The notes under the pieces are model-generated. The model was given only the letters and a program-made list of their open reading frames with translations, had not been told where the DNA came from and did no database searches. Below, in pieces: positions 52,983 to 61,696 of a stretch of DNA of 64,000 bases; the stretch's first letter is position 1; each line of letters opens with the position of its first letter. Source of the DNA: WHSW01 sp963828755. Lineage in GTDB: Bacteria > Actinomycetota > Thermoleophilia > Solirubrobacterales > 70-9. Made by a program: the position numbers and the translations under genes. The stretch covers positions 62,001 to 126,000 of the forward strand of contig CAWHFY010000010.1 in NCBI GenBank assembly GCA_963828755.1, read 5' to 3'.

Positions 52983-53744
52983 GCCGCGGCTTCTACCTCC
53001 TCGCTGGATCCACCCGTAGCCCTTGTCCTCGAGCTCGGTGACCAACTCGGGGCCGCCCTGCTTGACGATCCGCCCGTCGAACATCACGTGTACGAAGTCG
53101 GGCTCGACCAGGTGCAGGATGCGCTGGTAGTGGGTGATGATCAGGACGCCCATGTCGGGGCCGGAGAACGTGTTGACGCCCTCGGCGACGATCCGCAGCG
53201 CGTCGATGTCGAGCCCGGAGTCGGTCTCGTCGAGGACCGCGATCTGGGGCCTCAGCATCGCCAGCTGCAGAATCTCGAGCCGCTTCTTCTCGCCGCCCGA
53301 GAAGCCGTCGTTGACGTAACGGCTCGAGAACTCGCGCGGGATGTCGACCATCTCCATCGCGGCCTCGGTGTCGCGGCGGAACTCCTTGAGGCTGATTTGC
53401 GGCTCGCCGCGCGCCTCGCGGTGCGCGTTGATCGCCATCCGCAGGTACTTGGCGACGGTGACGCCGGGGATCGCGACCGGATACTGGAAGGCGAGGAAGA
53501 GTCCGGCGCGCGACCGTTCCTCGGGGTCGGCCTCGGTGATCTCCTCGCCGTTGAAGTCGATCTGGCCCTCGGTCACCTCGAGCGCCGGGTGGCCCATGAT
53601 CGTGTTCGCGAGGGTCGACTTGCCCGAGCCGTTCGGGCCCATGAGCGCGTGCACCTCGCCGCGTGAGATCTCGAGGTCGAGGCCGTTGAGGATGCGCTTG
53701 TCGTCGGCGTTGACGTGAAGGTTGCGAATTTCGAGGTCAGCCAT
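52979..53744 (-). CDS. sufC: Fe-S assembly ATPase SufC (one-base indel before stop)
   Basis: About 254 residues from ATG 53744. Walker A GPNGSGKST, Q-loop AFQYPVAIPG, signature FSGGEKKRLEILQLA, Walker B AVLDETDSGLD, and H-loop IITHYQR. As written the frame passes without a stop through WIQRGGRSRG into SufS. Shifting one base gives WIQ then EEVEAAA and a TGA overlapping the sufS ATG, which is the likely real end. Confidence 0.93.
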
Positions 53745-53776
53745 GGTCTCCAGTTGGGTCGTAGAAGTTTTGGTTG

Positions 53777-54256
53777 CTAGGCGACGACCGCGGGTTCCGC
53801 GGTCGGCGGGGGGCCAGCGAACGCGACCAGGTCGGCGAGCGTGGTCGAGGTCAGCGCCTTGGTGACGCCGCCGTGGACGCGGGTCCAGAGCAGCTTCGTC
53901 GCGCACGCGTGGCCGTCGTCGACTTCGTGCGAGCACAGCACCCTGCCCTCGCGGTCGGAATGAAAGCAATCCATCGGCGCGATCCGGCCCTCGAGGGCCT
54001 CGACCACGTCGAGCATGCCGATCTCGGCGGCCGGTTTCGCCAGCCGGTAGCCGCCGTGGGCGCCGCGGACCGAGGTCACGAGGTCCGCCTGGCGCAGCTT
54101 CGCGACCAGGTGCTCGAGGTACGACAGCGGCAGCAGCTCGGCCTCGGCGACCGCCGCCAAGGCGACCGGCTCGGCGCGGTCCGGGTCGTCGCCGGCCCGC
54201 CGTCCGAGCTCGACCATCAACCGCACGCCGTATTCCGCCTTGGTCGAGAACAGCAT
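53777..54256 (-). CDS. Rrf2-family transcriptional regulator (SufR/IscR-like)
   Basis: 159 residues. N-terminal winged helix (MLFSTKAEYGVRLMVELGRR, SYLEHLVAKLRQADLVTSVR, GAHGGYRLAKP). Three Cys (MDCFHSDREGRVLCSHEVDD, GHACATKLLW) are arranged as in Fe-S-sensing Rrf2 proteins. It heads the sufC-sufS operon and is likely to sense cluster status and control the SUF genes. Confidence 0.93.
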   Translation of the reverse strand: MLFSTKAEYGVRLMVELGRRAGDDPDRAEPVALAAVAEAELLPLSYLEHLVAKLRQADLVTSVRGAHGGYRLAKPAAEIGMLDVVEALEGRIAPMDCFHSDREGRVLCSHEVDDGHACATKLLWTRVHGGVTKALTSTTLADLVAFAGPPPTAEPAVVA

Positions 54257-54314
54257 TCCGCCCTAAATCCTAGCGACGAAGTCGGAAAAGACTCGTCTCT
54301 GCGACGAGACGACC

Positions 54315-54945
54315 CTAAGGGTCGATCAGACCCGCGGCGGATCGCGTAGCGCACCAGCTCGACTCGATCGCGCATACCGAGCTTGCGCATTGCGTTCGAG
54401 CGGTGGTTCTCGACCGTCTTCTCGGACAGGTGGAGGATCTCGGCGATTTCCTTGTTGGTGTGCGCCTCGGCGACCAGCTTCACCACCTCCTGCTCGCGCG
54501 GGGTGAGCTCGTCGGCGCGGGCGGCGCCCTGGCCGAGCACGTCCTTGATCAGCGCCCGCTGTGCCTCCGGGGTGAGGAAGGGCTCGCCGCGCTCGACCGC
54601 GCGGACGGCCTCGAGCAGGTCCACGTCGGCCTGGGTCTTGAGCACGTAACCGGAGGCGCCTGCCTTCAGCGCCTCGAACAGGTACCGCTCGTCGTCGTAC
54701 ATCGAGAGGATGAGGACCGAGACGTCGGGCGCCTGCTCACGGATCTCTCGGGTCGCCTGCAGCCCGGTCAGCTTCGGCATCTTCACGTCCAGGATCGCCA
54801 GGTCGGGCCGCTCGCGGATCGCCATATCGCGCGCCTCCGCGCCATCGGAGGCCTCGGCGATCACCTCGATGTCCTCCTGCTGCTCGAGCAGCATCCGCAG
54901 GCCCGAGCGGACGATCCCGTGGTCGTCGGCGATCAGGACCCTCAC
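54315..54945 (-). CDS. NarL/LuxR-family response regulator
   Basis: GTG 54945, one base after the kinase stop. Receiver with DDH, phospho-Asp in LAILDVKMPK, and Lys in GYVLKTQAD. LuxR HTH: LTPREQEVVKLVAEAHTNKE, IAEILHLSEKTVENHRSNAM. As written the frame runs to 54217, into the Rrf2 gene, with odd residues. Removing one G from the GGG near 54,335 gives the standard end RRGLIDP and TAG at 54315. Confidence 0.93.
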
Positions 54946-54946
54946 G

Positions 54947-55945
54947 TCAGCTTCTCTCGGCTCGATTTGCATCTCGTTCCTCTATCGGCACCAGGAGCCG
55001 AACCCTTGTGCCGATCGCCGGCCGCGACTCGATCTGGAACTCGCCGCCGACCAGCAGGGCGCGCTCGCGCATTCCCGCGATCCCGAGCCCGTCGCTGGCC
55101 TGGTCGAAGGTGAATCCGCGCCCGTCGTCGGCGACGCTGAGCACCACCCGGTCGCCCTCGCGCCGGAGTCCGACTTTGACGTGGGCGGCGTCCGAATGGC
55201 GCACCGCGTTCGAGAGCGCCTCCTGGGCGACCCGGTAGACCACCAGCTGGACGTCCTGCGGCAGGGGACCGAGCTCCTCGGCCTCGAACGACGCCTCGAC
55301 CCCGCCCTGGTTGGAGAGCTCGCGCACGTTGCCGGCGAGCGCCGCCTCGAGCCCGAGGTCGTCGAGCGCCGTGGGCCGAAGCTGGCGAGCCAGGGCGAGC
55401 AGCTCCTGCATCGCCTGGTTGGCGAGCCCGCGGATCTCCGCGAGCTCGGCGGCGAGGCTCGGCGGCGCCTTCTCGCGCGCGGCCTCGAGCCGTAACAGCA
55501 AGCCGGTAAGCGCTTGGTTGACCTCGTCGTGGAGGTCCCGGGCGACCCGGGCCCGCTCCTGCTCCTGCGCGGAGAGGGCCGCGTTGGAGGCGCGCCGGCG
55601 CTCCGCCTCGAGCCGCTCGAGCATCCGCGCGAAGGCGTGGTGCAGGCGGGCCACCTCCTCCGGGTCGGAGGGGGTGCCGATCGCGCTCAGATTGGCGCCC
55701 GGGCGCGACAGGTCGGCGCGCTCCATCTGATCGACCAGCTGCTCGAGCGGCTGGAAGCGGCGCTGGACCAACAGCACGTTGAAGAGGATCGTCAGGCCGA
55801 CCGCGAGCCCGAGGACGATCGCCGCCTGGGGCGAGTCGAACAGCCCGGCGTCGGGATTGGCGGCGAACGCCGCCGTGACCACCGCGGCCACGACGAGCAG
55901 CAGATTCACGAACAGGACCTGGGTCAGAAGGTCGCGACGACGCAT
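54947..55945 (-). CDS. NarX/DesK-type sensor histidine kinase
   Basis: 332 residues. Two TM segments (LLTQVLFVNLLLVVAAVVTA; AAIVLGLAVGLTILFNVLLV), HAMP, HisKA_3 with ERARVARDLHDEVNQALTGL (phospho-His), and HATPase_c with NAVRHSDA and ADDGRGFTF. No extracellular sensor domain of note. Forms a pair with the downstream LuxR regulator. Divergent from htpX by 190 bp. Confidence 0.95.
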   Translation of the reverse strand: MRRRDLLTQVLFVNLLLVVAAVVTAAFAANPDAGLFDSPQAAIVLGLAVGLTILFNVLLVQRRFQPLEQLVDQMERADLSRPGANLSAIGTPSDPEEVARLHHAFARMLERLEAERRRASNAALSAQEQERARVARDLHDEVNQALTGLLLRLEAAREKAPPSLAAELAEIRGLANQAMQELLALARQLRPTALDDLGLEAALAGNVRELSNQGGVEASFEAEELGPLPQDVQLVVYRVAQEALSNAVRHSDAAHVKVGLRREGDRVVLSVADDGRGFTFDQASDGLGIAGMRERALLVGGEFQIESRPAIGTRVRLLVPIEERDANRAERS

Positions 55946-56134
55946 GCCACCTAAGTATCGGCGCCAGTGCGGCGTTCCGGGAGCGGGATTGCAACCAGGG
56001 TCGACCCCCAGGGCGAAATAGGGGCCAGCCCCTATGTGTTCGCGGGCGGGCATCGTCAGAATGTCCAGGTACAGGTTCAAGTCCGGCCGCCTGTGTCTTG
56101 AGAGTCGGGCAGGCATCCAGGAGTCACCCTCGCG

Positions 56135-56995
56135 ATGACAACTACCCGCAAGTCCAACTTCAGCGCCGCCCTGCGCACGACCATCTTGATGGCCACGCTC
56201 GGCGGTCTGCTGATCGCAATCGGTTACGCGATCGGCGGGATCCAGATCGCATCCGTATTCCTCGTGATCGCGCTGGTCATGAACTTCGTCGCCTTCTTCT
56301 TCAGCGACAAGATCGCGATCGCCAGCGCCCGTGCGAAGCCGCTCTCCGAGCAGGAGGCGCCAGGCATCTACCAGATGGTCCGGGAGCTCACCACCCGCGC
56401 CGGGCTGCCGATGCCGCGCCTCTACATGATCCCCTCGGATCAGCCGAACGCGTTCGCGACCGGCCGCAGCCCGAAGCATTCCGCGGTCGCCGTGACCAGC
56501 GGGATCACGAAGCTGCTCTCCGAGGACGAGCTGCGGGGCGTGATCTCTCACGAGCTCGCCCACATCAGCAACCGCGACATCCTCACCCAGTCGGTCGCCT
56601 CGGCGATCGGCGCGATGATCACCTACCTGGCGTACTTCTTCATGTGGTTCGGGGGCGACGACGAGTCGCCGCTCGGGCTGATCGGAAGCCTCGCCCTGGT
56701 GATCCTGGCACCGCTCGCGGCCACGTTGATCCAGCTCGCCGTCTCGCGCCAGCGCGAGTACTCGGCGGACGCGACCGGGGCCGAGTTCTGCGGCAACCCG
56801 GAGTCGCTCGCCTCGGCGCTGCTGCGACTGGAGGAGGGCGCGAACGCGATGCCGATGCAGGTCAACCAGGCGACCGAGTCGCTCTACATCGTGAAGCCGT
56901 TCAAGGGCGGCGGGATCGCGGGCCTGTTCTCGACCCATCCGCCGATCGAGGAGCGCGTGCGCCGGCTGCGCCAGATGCGCCCCACGATCGCCTAG
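56135..56995 (+). CDS. htpX: M48-family membrane protease HtpX
   Basis: 286 residues. Zn motif VISHELAHISNRD (HExxH) with the third ligand in SRQREYSADATGAEF. Four TM segments at 17-55 and 155-215. Cell-membrane quality-control protease that degrades misfolded membrane proteins. The divergent two-component system could be its regulator, which is inference. Confidence 0.96.
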   Translation: MTTTRKSNFSAALRTTILMATLGGLLIAIGYAIGGIQIASVFLVIALVMNFVAFFFSDKIAIASARAKPLSEQEAPGIYQMVRELTTRAGLPMPRLYMIPSDQPNAFATGRSPKHSAVAVTSGITKLLSEDELRGVISHELAHISNRDILTQSVASAIGAMITYLAYFFMWFGGDDESPLGLIGSLALVILAPLAATLIQLAVSRQREYSADATGAEFCGNPESLASALLRLEEGANAMPMQVNQATESLYIVKPFKGGGIAGLFSTHPPIEERVRRLRQMRPTIA

Positions 56996-57008
56996 CGACC
57001 CGAAACGC

Positions 57009-57947
57009 ATCAAGTACTCGGTCGTCGTCGTCACCTGGGAGTGCGCGGAGCATCTGCGCACCCTGGTGGCGACGATGAACCGATTCCTCGACGGCAGCCA
57101 GGAGCTGGTCGTCGTCGACAACGCGTCGACCGACTCGCCCGAGGTCGCGGCGGCCGGCTGGAACGGCCCGCACCGGTTCATCGGCTTGCCTGAGAACGCC
57201 GGCTTCGGCGCCGCCTCCAACGCCGGGGTCGCGACCGCCGCCACCCCGGTCACCGTGCTGCTCAACCCCGACACCGAGCTGCTCGACGACGGCCTCGACC
57301 GGCTCGCGGCGGCGGCCGCGGAGCTCGGCGGCCTGGTCGGTCCTCGGGTGCTCAACCCCGACCGCACTGTGCAGCCGTCGGCGAGTGGCCCCGAGGTCGG
57401 CGCCTGGCCCTGGGTGAGGGCCCTCGTACCCGCGGCGCTGCAGCCCGCCGCGATCCGCGCCCGCACCGAGCCGTACCGGCTCGAGCGCCGGCTCGAGGTC
57501 AGCTGGCTGACCGGGTCCTGCGTCGCCGGGCCGACCGACGTGCTCGCTCGCCTCGGGCCGTTCGATCCGGCGTTGCACATGTTCGGCGAGGACGTCGACC
57601 TCGGCCTGCGCGCGGCGGCGGCCGGGGTGACGTCGTGGTTCGACCCCGAGGCCTGCCGCATCGTCCACCACGGGCAGGGCTCGTCGACCCGGGCCTACGG
57701 CTCCCGCGAGGGCTGGCGCCCGACCGGGACGCTGAACTGGCGCGCCGCGGTGCGCCGCGCCTACGGGCCGCGGCGGGAGTGGCTCGGCTGGCTCGCCCTG
57801 CGGACGAACCTGCGCCTGCGCCTGGTCGCCAAACGGTTGCTCGGACGGGCGACCGAGCGCGACCGCGCCGCGGTCGAGGCGGTGCTCTCCGCTCACCCGG
57901 CGCCGGAGCTGCCGCCCGCCGAGGTCGGATCTCCAGGCGTCGGGTGA
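57009..57947 (+). CDS. GT2-family glycosyltransferase
   Basis: GT-A fold: YSVVVVTWECAEHLRTLV, VVVDNASTDSPE, GLPENAGFGAASNAG, LLNPDTELLDDG (DxD equivalent), and the acceptor/catalytic region LTGSCVAGPTD, FGEDVDLGLRA. The first strand starts with KYSVVVV, and the codon before it is ATC at 57009, with no ATG/GTG/TTG nearby; GTG 57066 would cut off the first strand. Rhamnosyl-type transferase for cell-wall or exopolysaccharide sugars. Confidence 0.87.
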   Translation: MKYSVVVVTWECAEHLRTLVATMNRFLDGSQELVVVDNASTDSPEVAAAGWNGPHRFIGLPENAGFGAASNAGVATAATPVTVLLNPDTELLDDGLDRLAAAAAELGGLVGPRVLNPDRTVQPSASGPEVGAWPWVRALVPAALQPAAIRARTEPYRLERRLEVSWLTGSCVAGPTDVLARLGPFDPALHMFGEDVDLGLRAAAAGVTSWFDPEACRIVHHGQGSSTRAYGSREGWRPTGTLNWRAAVRRAYGPRREWLGWLALRTNLRLRLVAKRLLGRATERDRAAVEAVLSAHPAPELPPAEVGSPGVG

Positions 57948-58025
57948 GGAGGGGCGGCGGACGCCGACCGAGAACATCCCGCAGCGAAGCGAGGACGTTC
58001 GAGCGTCGGCGTTCGTCGCCCCTCC
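57948..58025 (+). terminator. Long-stem hairpin after the GT2 gene
   Basis: 57948-57968 and 58005-58025 pair over 21 bases with two G-T type mismatches, beginning directly after the TGA at 57945-57947. Loop of 36 bases. Confidence 0.75.
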
Positions 58026-58096
58026 CCGGGCCCCCGTTGCTACACTTTCTGAAGTAAACCTGTGATTCCGGATAGGGATTAGGAGATTTAAGGCAG

Positions 58097-59260
58097 ATGG
58101 CGACCGAGATGCTCGATTTGGAGGCGGCGCGCGAGGAGATCGCCAGTGGCGCGAAGCTGATCGACGTCCGTGAGCAGAACGAGTGGGACGAGTCCCACAT
58201 CGCCGAGGCCGTGCTCGTACCGCAGGGTGAGCTGGTCGAGCGCCTCGACGAGGTCGCCCCCGACACGTCGGAGCGCTTGCTTCTGCACTGCCGCACCGAC
58301 AACCGCTCCTCGAAGATGGCCGCGGAGCTCGAGTCGCTCGGCTACGAGAACGTCGGCGTGGTCGAGGGCGGGATCGTCGCCTGGGAAGCGGCCGGGCTGC
58401 CGACCGTCAGCGACTCGGGCCTGACCAAGGAGCAGCGGATGCGCTACTCGCGCCACACACTGCTCGCCGAGGTCGGGGTCGAGGGCCAGCTGAAGATGCT
58501 CAACGCGAAGGTGCTGCTGCTCGGCGCCGGCGGGCTCGGAGCGCCGACCGCGCTCTACCTCGCCGCGGCCGGAATCGGCACGATCGGGATCATCGATGAC
58601 GACGTCGTCGACGCCTCGAACCTCCAGCGCCAGGTGATCCACAACACCGAGCGGGTCGGCGTCGCGAAGACGACCTCGGCGAGGATGACGATCGAGGCGC
58701 TGAACCCCGACGTCGAGGTGGTCGAGTACAACACCCGGCTCGACTCGTCGAACATCCTCGAGTTGATCGAGCCCTACGACGTGATCGTCGACGGGGCCGA
58801 CAACTTCCCGACCCGCTACCTGCTCAACGACGCCTCGGTGCGGCTGGGCAAGCCGGTCGTCTCGGCCTCGATCCTCGGCTTCGACGGCCAGATCTCGACC
58901 TTCGTTCCGCACGAGGGCCCCTGCTACCGGTGCCTCTATCCGGTCCCGCCGCCCCCGGAGCTCGCCCCGAGCTGCGGTGCCAACGGCGTGCTCGGCGTGA
59001 TGGCCGGGGTCATGGGGCTGCTGCAGGCCAACGAGGTGATCAAGCTGGTCGCCGGGATCGGCGAGCCGCTGATCGGCCGCCTGCTGCTCTACGAATCGCT
59101 CGGGACCCGGTTCACCGAGCTCAAGGTCAAGCGCGATCCCGAGTGCCCGATCTGCGGCGAGCACGCCCCCGAGGTCGCTCCCGAGGAGATGGGCAAGTTC
59201 CCCGACTACGAGCTCTTCTGCGGTGCCCCGGCCCGCGAGGAAACGCCGGCGATCGCCTAG
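58097..59260 (+). CDS. MoeB/ThiF-type adenylyltransferase with N-terminal rhodanese domain
   Basis: 387 residues. Rhodanese domain at about 1-105 with active Cys in LLLHCRTDNRSS (C65). E1-like domain from about 115: RYSRHTLLAEVGVEG, ATP loop GAGGLGAP (about 143-150), DVVDASNLQRQVIH, and Zn pairs in PCYRCLYPVP and CPICGEH. It adenylates and sulfurates ubiquitin-like carriers (MoaD, ThiS, CysO). The usual actinobacterial MoeZ has its rhodanese at the C-terminus, so the order is reversed. The carrier gene follows at 34 bp. Confidence 0.93.
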   Translation: MATEMLDLEAAREEIASGAKLIDVREQNEWDESHIAEAVLVPQGELVERLDEVAPDTSERLLLHCRTDNRSSKMAAELESLGYENVGVVEGGIVAWEAAGLPTVSDSGLTKEQRMRYSRHTLLAEVGVEGQLKMLNAKVLLLGAGGLGAPTALYLAAAGIGTIGIIDDDVVDASNLQRQVIHNTERVGVAKTTSARMTIEALNPDVEVVEYNTRLDSSNILELIEPYDVIVDGADNFPTRYLLNDASVRLGKPVVSASILGFDGQISTFVPHEGPCYRCLYPVPPPPELAPSCGANGVLGVMAGVMGLLQANEVIKLVAGIGEPLIGRLLLYESLGTRFTELKVKRDPECPICGEHAPEVAPEEMGKFPDYELFCGAPAREETPAIA

Positions 59261-59294
59261 CCGCGTGGCGCTCTCGATCGATAGGTTTCAGCCG

Positions 59295-59570
59295 ATGCCG
59301 ACCGTGAGGATCCCGCCGGTTCTGCGCGCCCGCACGGGCGGCGAGGCCGAGGTCAGCGCCGCCGGCGACACCATCGGCGATGTGCTGGAGGCACTCGCAG
59401 CGGAGCACCCCGACACACGCGAGCAGCTGTTCGCGGGTGACGGCGAGCTCAACCGCTACGTGAACGTCTACCTCAACGACGAGGACGTCCGAGTGCTCGA
59501 TGGCCTCGGCACCGCGGTCGCCGACGCCGACACCGTGGTCATCCTGCCCGCGATGGCGGGCGGGCGCTAG
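59295..59570 (+). CDS. MoaD/ThiS/CysO-like sulfur carrier protein
   Basis: 91 residues, beta-grasp: TVRIPPVLRARTGGEAEVSA, GDTIGDVLEALAAEHPD, RYVNVYLNDEDVRVLDGLG, ending ILPAMAGGR. NVYLNDEDVR is typical of the CysO group. The Gly-Gly is followed by Arg, so the end must be trimmed before activation. TAGGTT seven bases before ATG gives a leaderless start. Partner of the upstream MoeB-like enzyme. Confidence 0.93.
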   Translation: MPTVRIPPVLRARTGGEAEVSAAGDTIGDVLEALAAEHPDTREQLFAGDGELNRYVNVYLNDEDVRVLDGLGTAVADADTVVILPAMAGGR

Positions 59571-59588
59571 CCCGACCCGCTCGGCGGC

Positions 59589-61293
59589 CTACTCGCGCCG
59601 CTGACGGCCGCCCGCGACGCGGACGGATCCGCGCATGAACGGGTGGATGCGGCAGAAGTACGTGTACGTCTTGCCGGGCTTGGTCAGCGGCGGCGTCGTG
59701 TAGGTGGCGCTCTGCGTCGTCACTCCTGAGCTCAGGCCGGTCCCGAACCCGAGCTGGCCGGAGTCGAACTTGATCGGGCCGCGGGCGAGCGGATAGCCGA
59801 TCCCCGTGCCGCGGTTACAGGGCGCCTTGCATGAGGTGATGCTGTGCCAGACCTGGTCGATGTCGGACTCGCCGAACAGGGCATCGAGGTTCGTGAAGGT
59901 CACCGTCTGCCCCGGGCGAACCACCGGCGGGCGCATCATCGAGGTGCGCGCGCCACGGCTCGCCGTGTAGCCGCCGAGCGAGTAGAGGAAGTCCTGGATC
60001 TTGACCCCGTTGGGTCCGACCCGGCGGCCCTTGCTGCGCAGGTCGCGCGGGTCCGGGAGCTTCAGGTTCTGGTTCGCGTGCTTGTCGATGTTCTCGCGCA
60101 GGCGGCCGTGGGTCAGGATGCCGCCCTCGTCGTACATCGCCTTGACGGCCGCGTCGTCGTCGAACGGGTCCTTCGCGGCCGGGTCGTCGAACGCGCTCAC
60201 CTCGAGCGGGAAGAGGCCCATCGACTCATACCACGACGCCTTGCGCACGTCGTAGGTCGCGTTCACCGAGACGACGTCGCCGGCGTTCAGGTGCACCCGC
60301 CAGTCGGAGCGCGTCGCAGTCATCGCGACGTCCCAGCTGACCGCGCCGGCCGGCTCGTAGTAGTGGGCCTCGGACTTGAACAGCGGTCGCTTCTCGGACG
60401 GGTCGTCGCCCGGGGTCGAGCCAGCGTCGGGACCGTCGCGGGCGACGGTCATGTCCATGTACAGGCCGCCCGGGTGCAGGTGGCCGACCGCCCAGACGAG
60501 CGTGCGCCCGCCTGCGGGGACGGTCCACTTGGCGGCGCTGCTGATGTTGGCGCGCTCCTCGTAGCCGGGCTGCGATGGGTCGGTGGGGACCTCGTCGGGG
60601 AACGTGTACTTGCCGTCGCCGTCGCGGTCGAAGCCGCGCTCGGCGTCGAACACGGGGTAGACGTGTGGCGTCCCGGCGACGTCGAGCCCGGCGCTCTTCA
60701 GCGGGTGGATGGAGGCGGCAGAGGGGCTGGTGGTCGGCACCCAGTCGATCTGCCAGGTGATCTGGACCTGGCGCCCGGTGGTCGCGGTCAGGTTGTGGAT
60801 CATGTAGTTGATCCCCCAGGTCGCGTCGCCGCCGACCTGGAAGCCGTAGCCCTGGGGCATCTTCCACTCGGTCTTCTCCTCGCCGGTGCCGTAGCCGAAG
60901 CCGTTCGGGGACAGCCAGACGACGTGATGGAGGTGCAGGTCCCAGACGCTCGGGGTGGTCAGGCTGCCGTCCTCGTGGACCTCGACCATGCTCGGCTTGA
61001 AGCGGGTCACGTAGCCCTCGGCGGTCGAGCCGGTCGCGAAGACGCTCGTGTCGCCGGGCCCGCTGACCTTCTGCGCGTTCGGGCAGGTCTTGGTCAGCCC
61101 GTAGAGGTTCAGGTTCTGGCCCGGATAGATCGGGATCGGGTCCGTGGCGCAGTTGTATGTGGTGGCGTCCGGATAGATCGCGGCGTCGAGAACCGGGTCG
61201 GCGGCGATCGCGGGGGCGGCGAAGACCAGCGGCCGACCGCGGCCAGCAATGCGCTCGAGACACGGGTGCCAGCGGGCAAGACGCCGCCATCAT
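59589..61293 (-). CDS. Large secreted His-rich protein with C-terminal cupredoxin domain
   Basis: About 560 residues, with a frameshift inside the signal peptide near 61,230. After the signal: ADPVLDAAIYPDATTYNC, then WDLHLHHVVWLSPNGFGYGT, WAVGHLHPGGLYMDMTVARD, and a cupredoxin end with TVTFTNLDAL, QVWHSITSCKAPC and YFCRIHPFMRG. The last motif is the C-x2-H-x3-M of type-1 copper; the first His is in VWHSITS. The HLHH and GHLHPGG motifs recall type-2 copper sites of PHM-like monooxygenases. Likely an extracellular copper enzyme; reaction unknown. Confidence 0.75.
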
Positions 61294-61338
61294 CGCCGAT
61301 CGGAAGGCCGAAAGCCAGCGAGCGGTGAAGTGCCCTCT

Positions 61339-61660
61339 ATGTTGGCTGATCGCCTCCACGACAAGTCACAGGTCGAGCTCGCCGCGATCGAGGCTACGAG
61401 CGCTCCCATCAGGACCGGGAACCGGTGCTCGACAAGCTGCGCTGGATGTGCGGGCCCGAGCCGCTGGACGATTACGACGCGCTCAGCGCCGAGCAGATCG
61501 TCGTCGCGCTCGACACCGCCGACCTGAAGACCGTCAAGCGGGTGCGCGCGTATGAGCGCAAGTTCGCAAGCCGTCCGCAGGTCCTCGACGGGGTCGTTCG
61601 TGTCCAGCACCGGCGCCTCGATGCGCAAGCGGAAGGGGCCTCGCCCCGGCACGGCGCTAG
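61339..61660 (+). pseudogene. Small helical-repeat protein, frameshifted
   Basis: ATG 61339: MLADRLHDKSQVELAAIEA, then after a one-base shift YERSHQDREPVLDKLRWMCG, EPLDDYDALSAEQIVVALDT, ADLKTVKRVRAYERKFASRP, QVLDG. Two copies of a YERxHxxRxxVL helix flank a loop. Small proteins of this type occur in actinobacteria without known function. The 3' end is unclear and collides with the glycosidase gene on the other strand. Confidence 0.55.
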
Positions 61661-61696
61661 GTCTCGCCGGTCGCGCTGGAGTCGGGGCGGCCGAGC

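Noticed and set aside
54947..57661. A 904-residue minus-strand frame covering the kinase and the antisense of htpX and the glycosyltransferase
   Set aside because: Only the part from 55945 down encodes a known protein; the rest is antisense to two clear plus-strand genes.
58040..58096. Possible Rrf2-type operator in the AT-richer stretch before the MoeB-like gene
   Set aside because: Only a weak imperfect inverted repeat around TCCGGA, with no second copy before the SUF genes, so no site is claimed.
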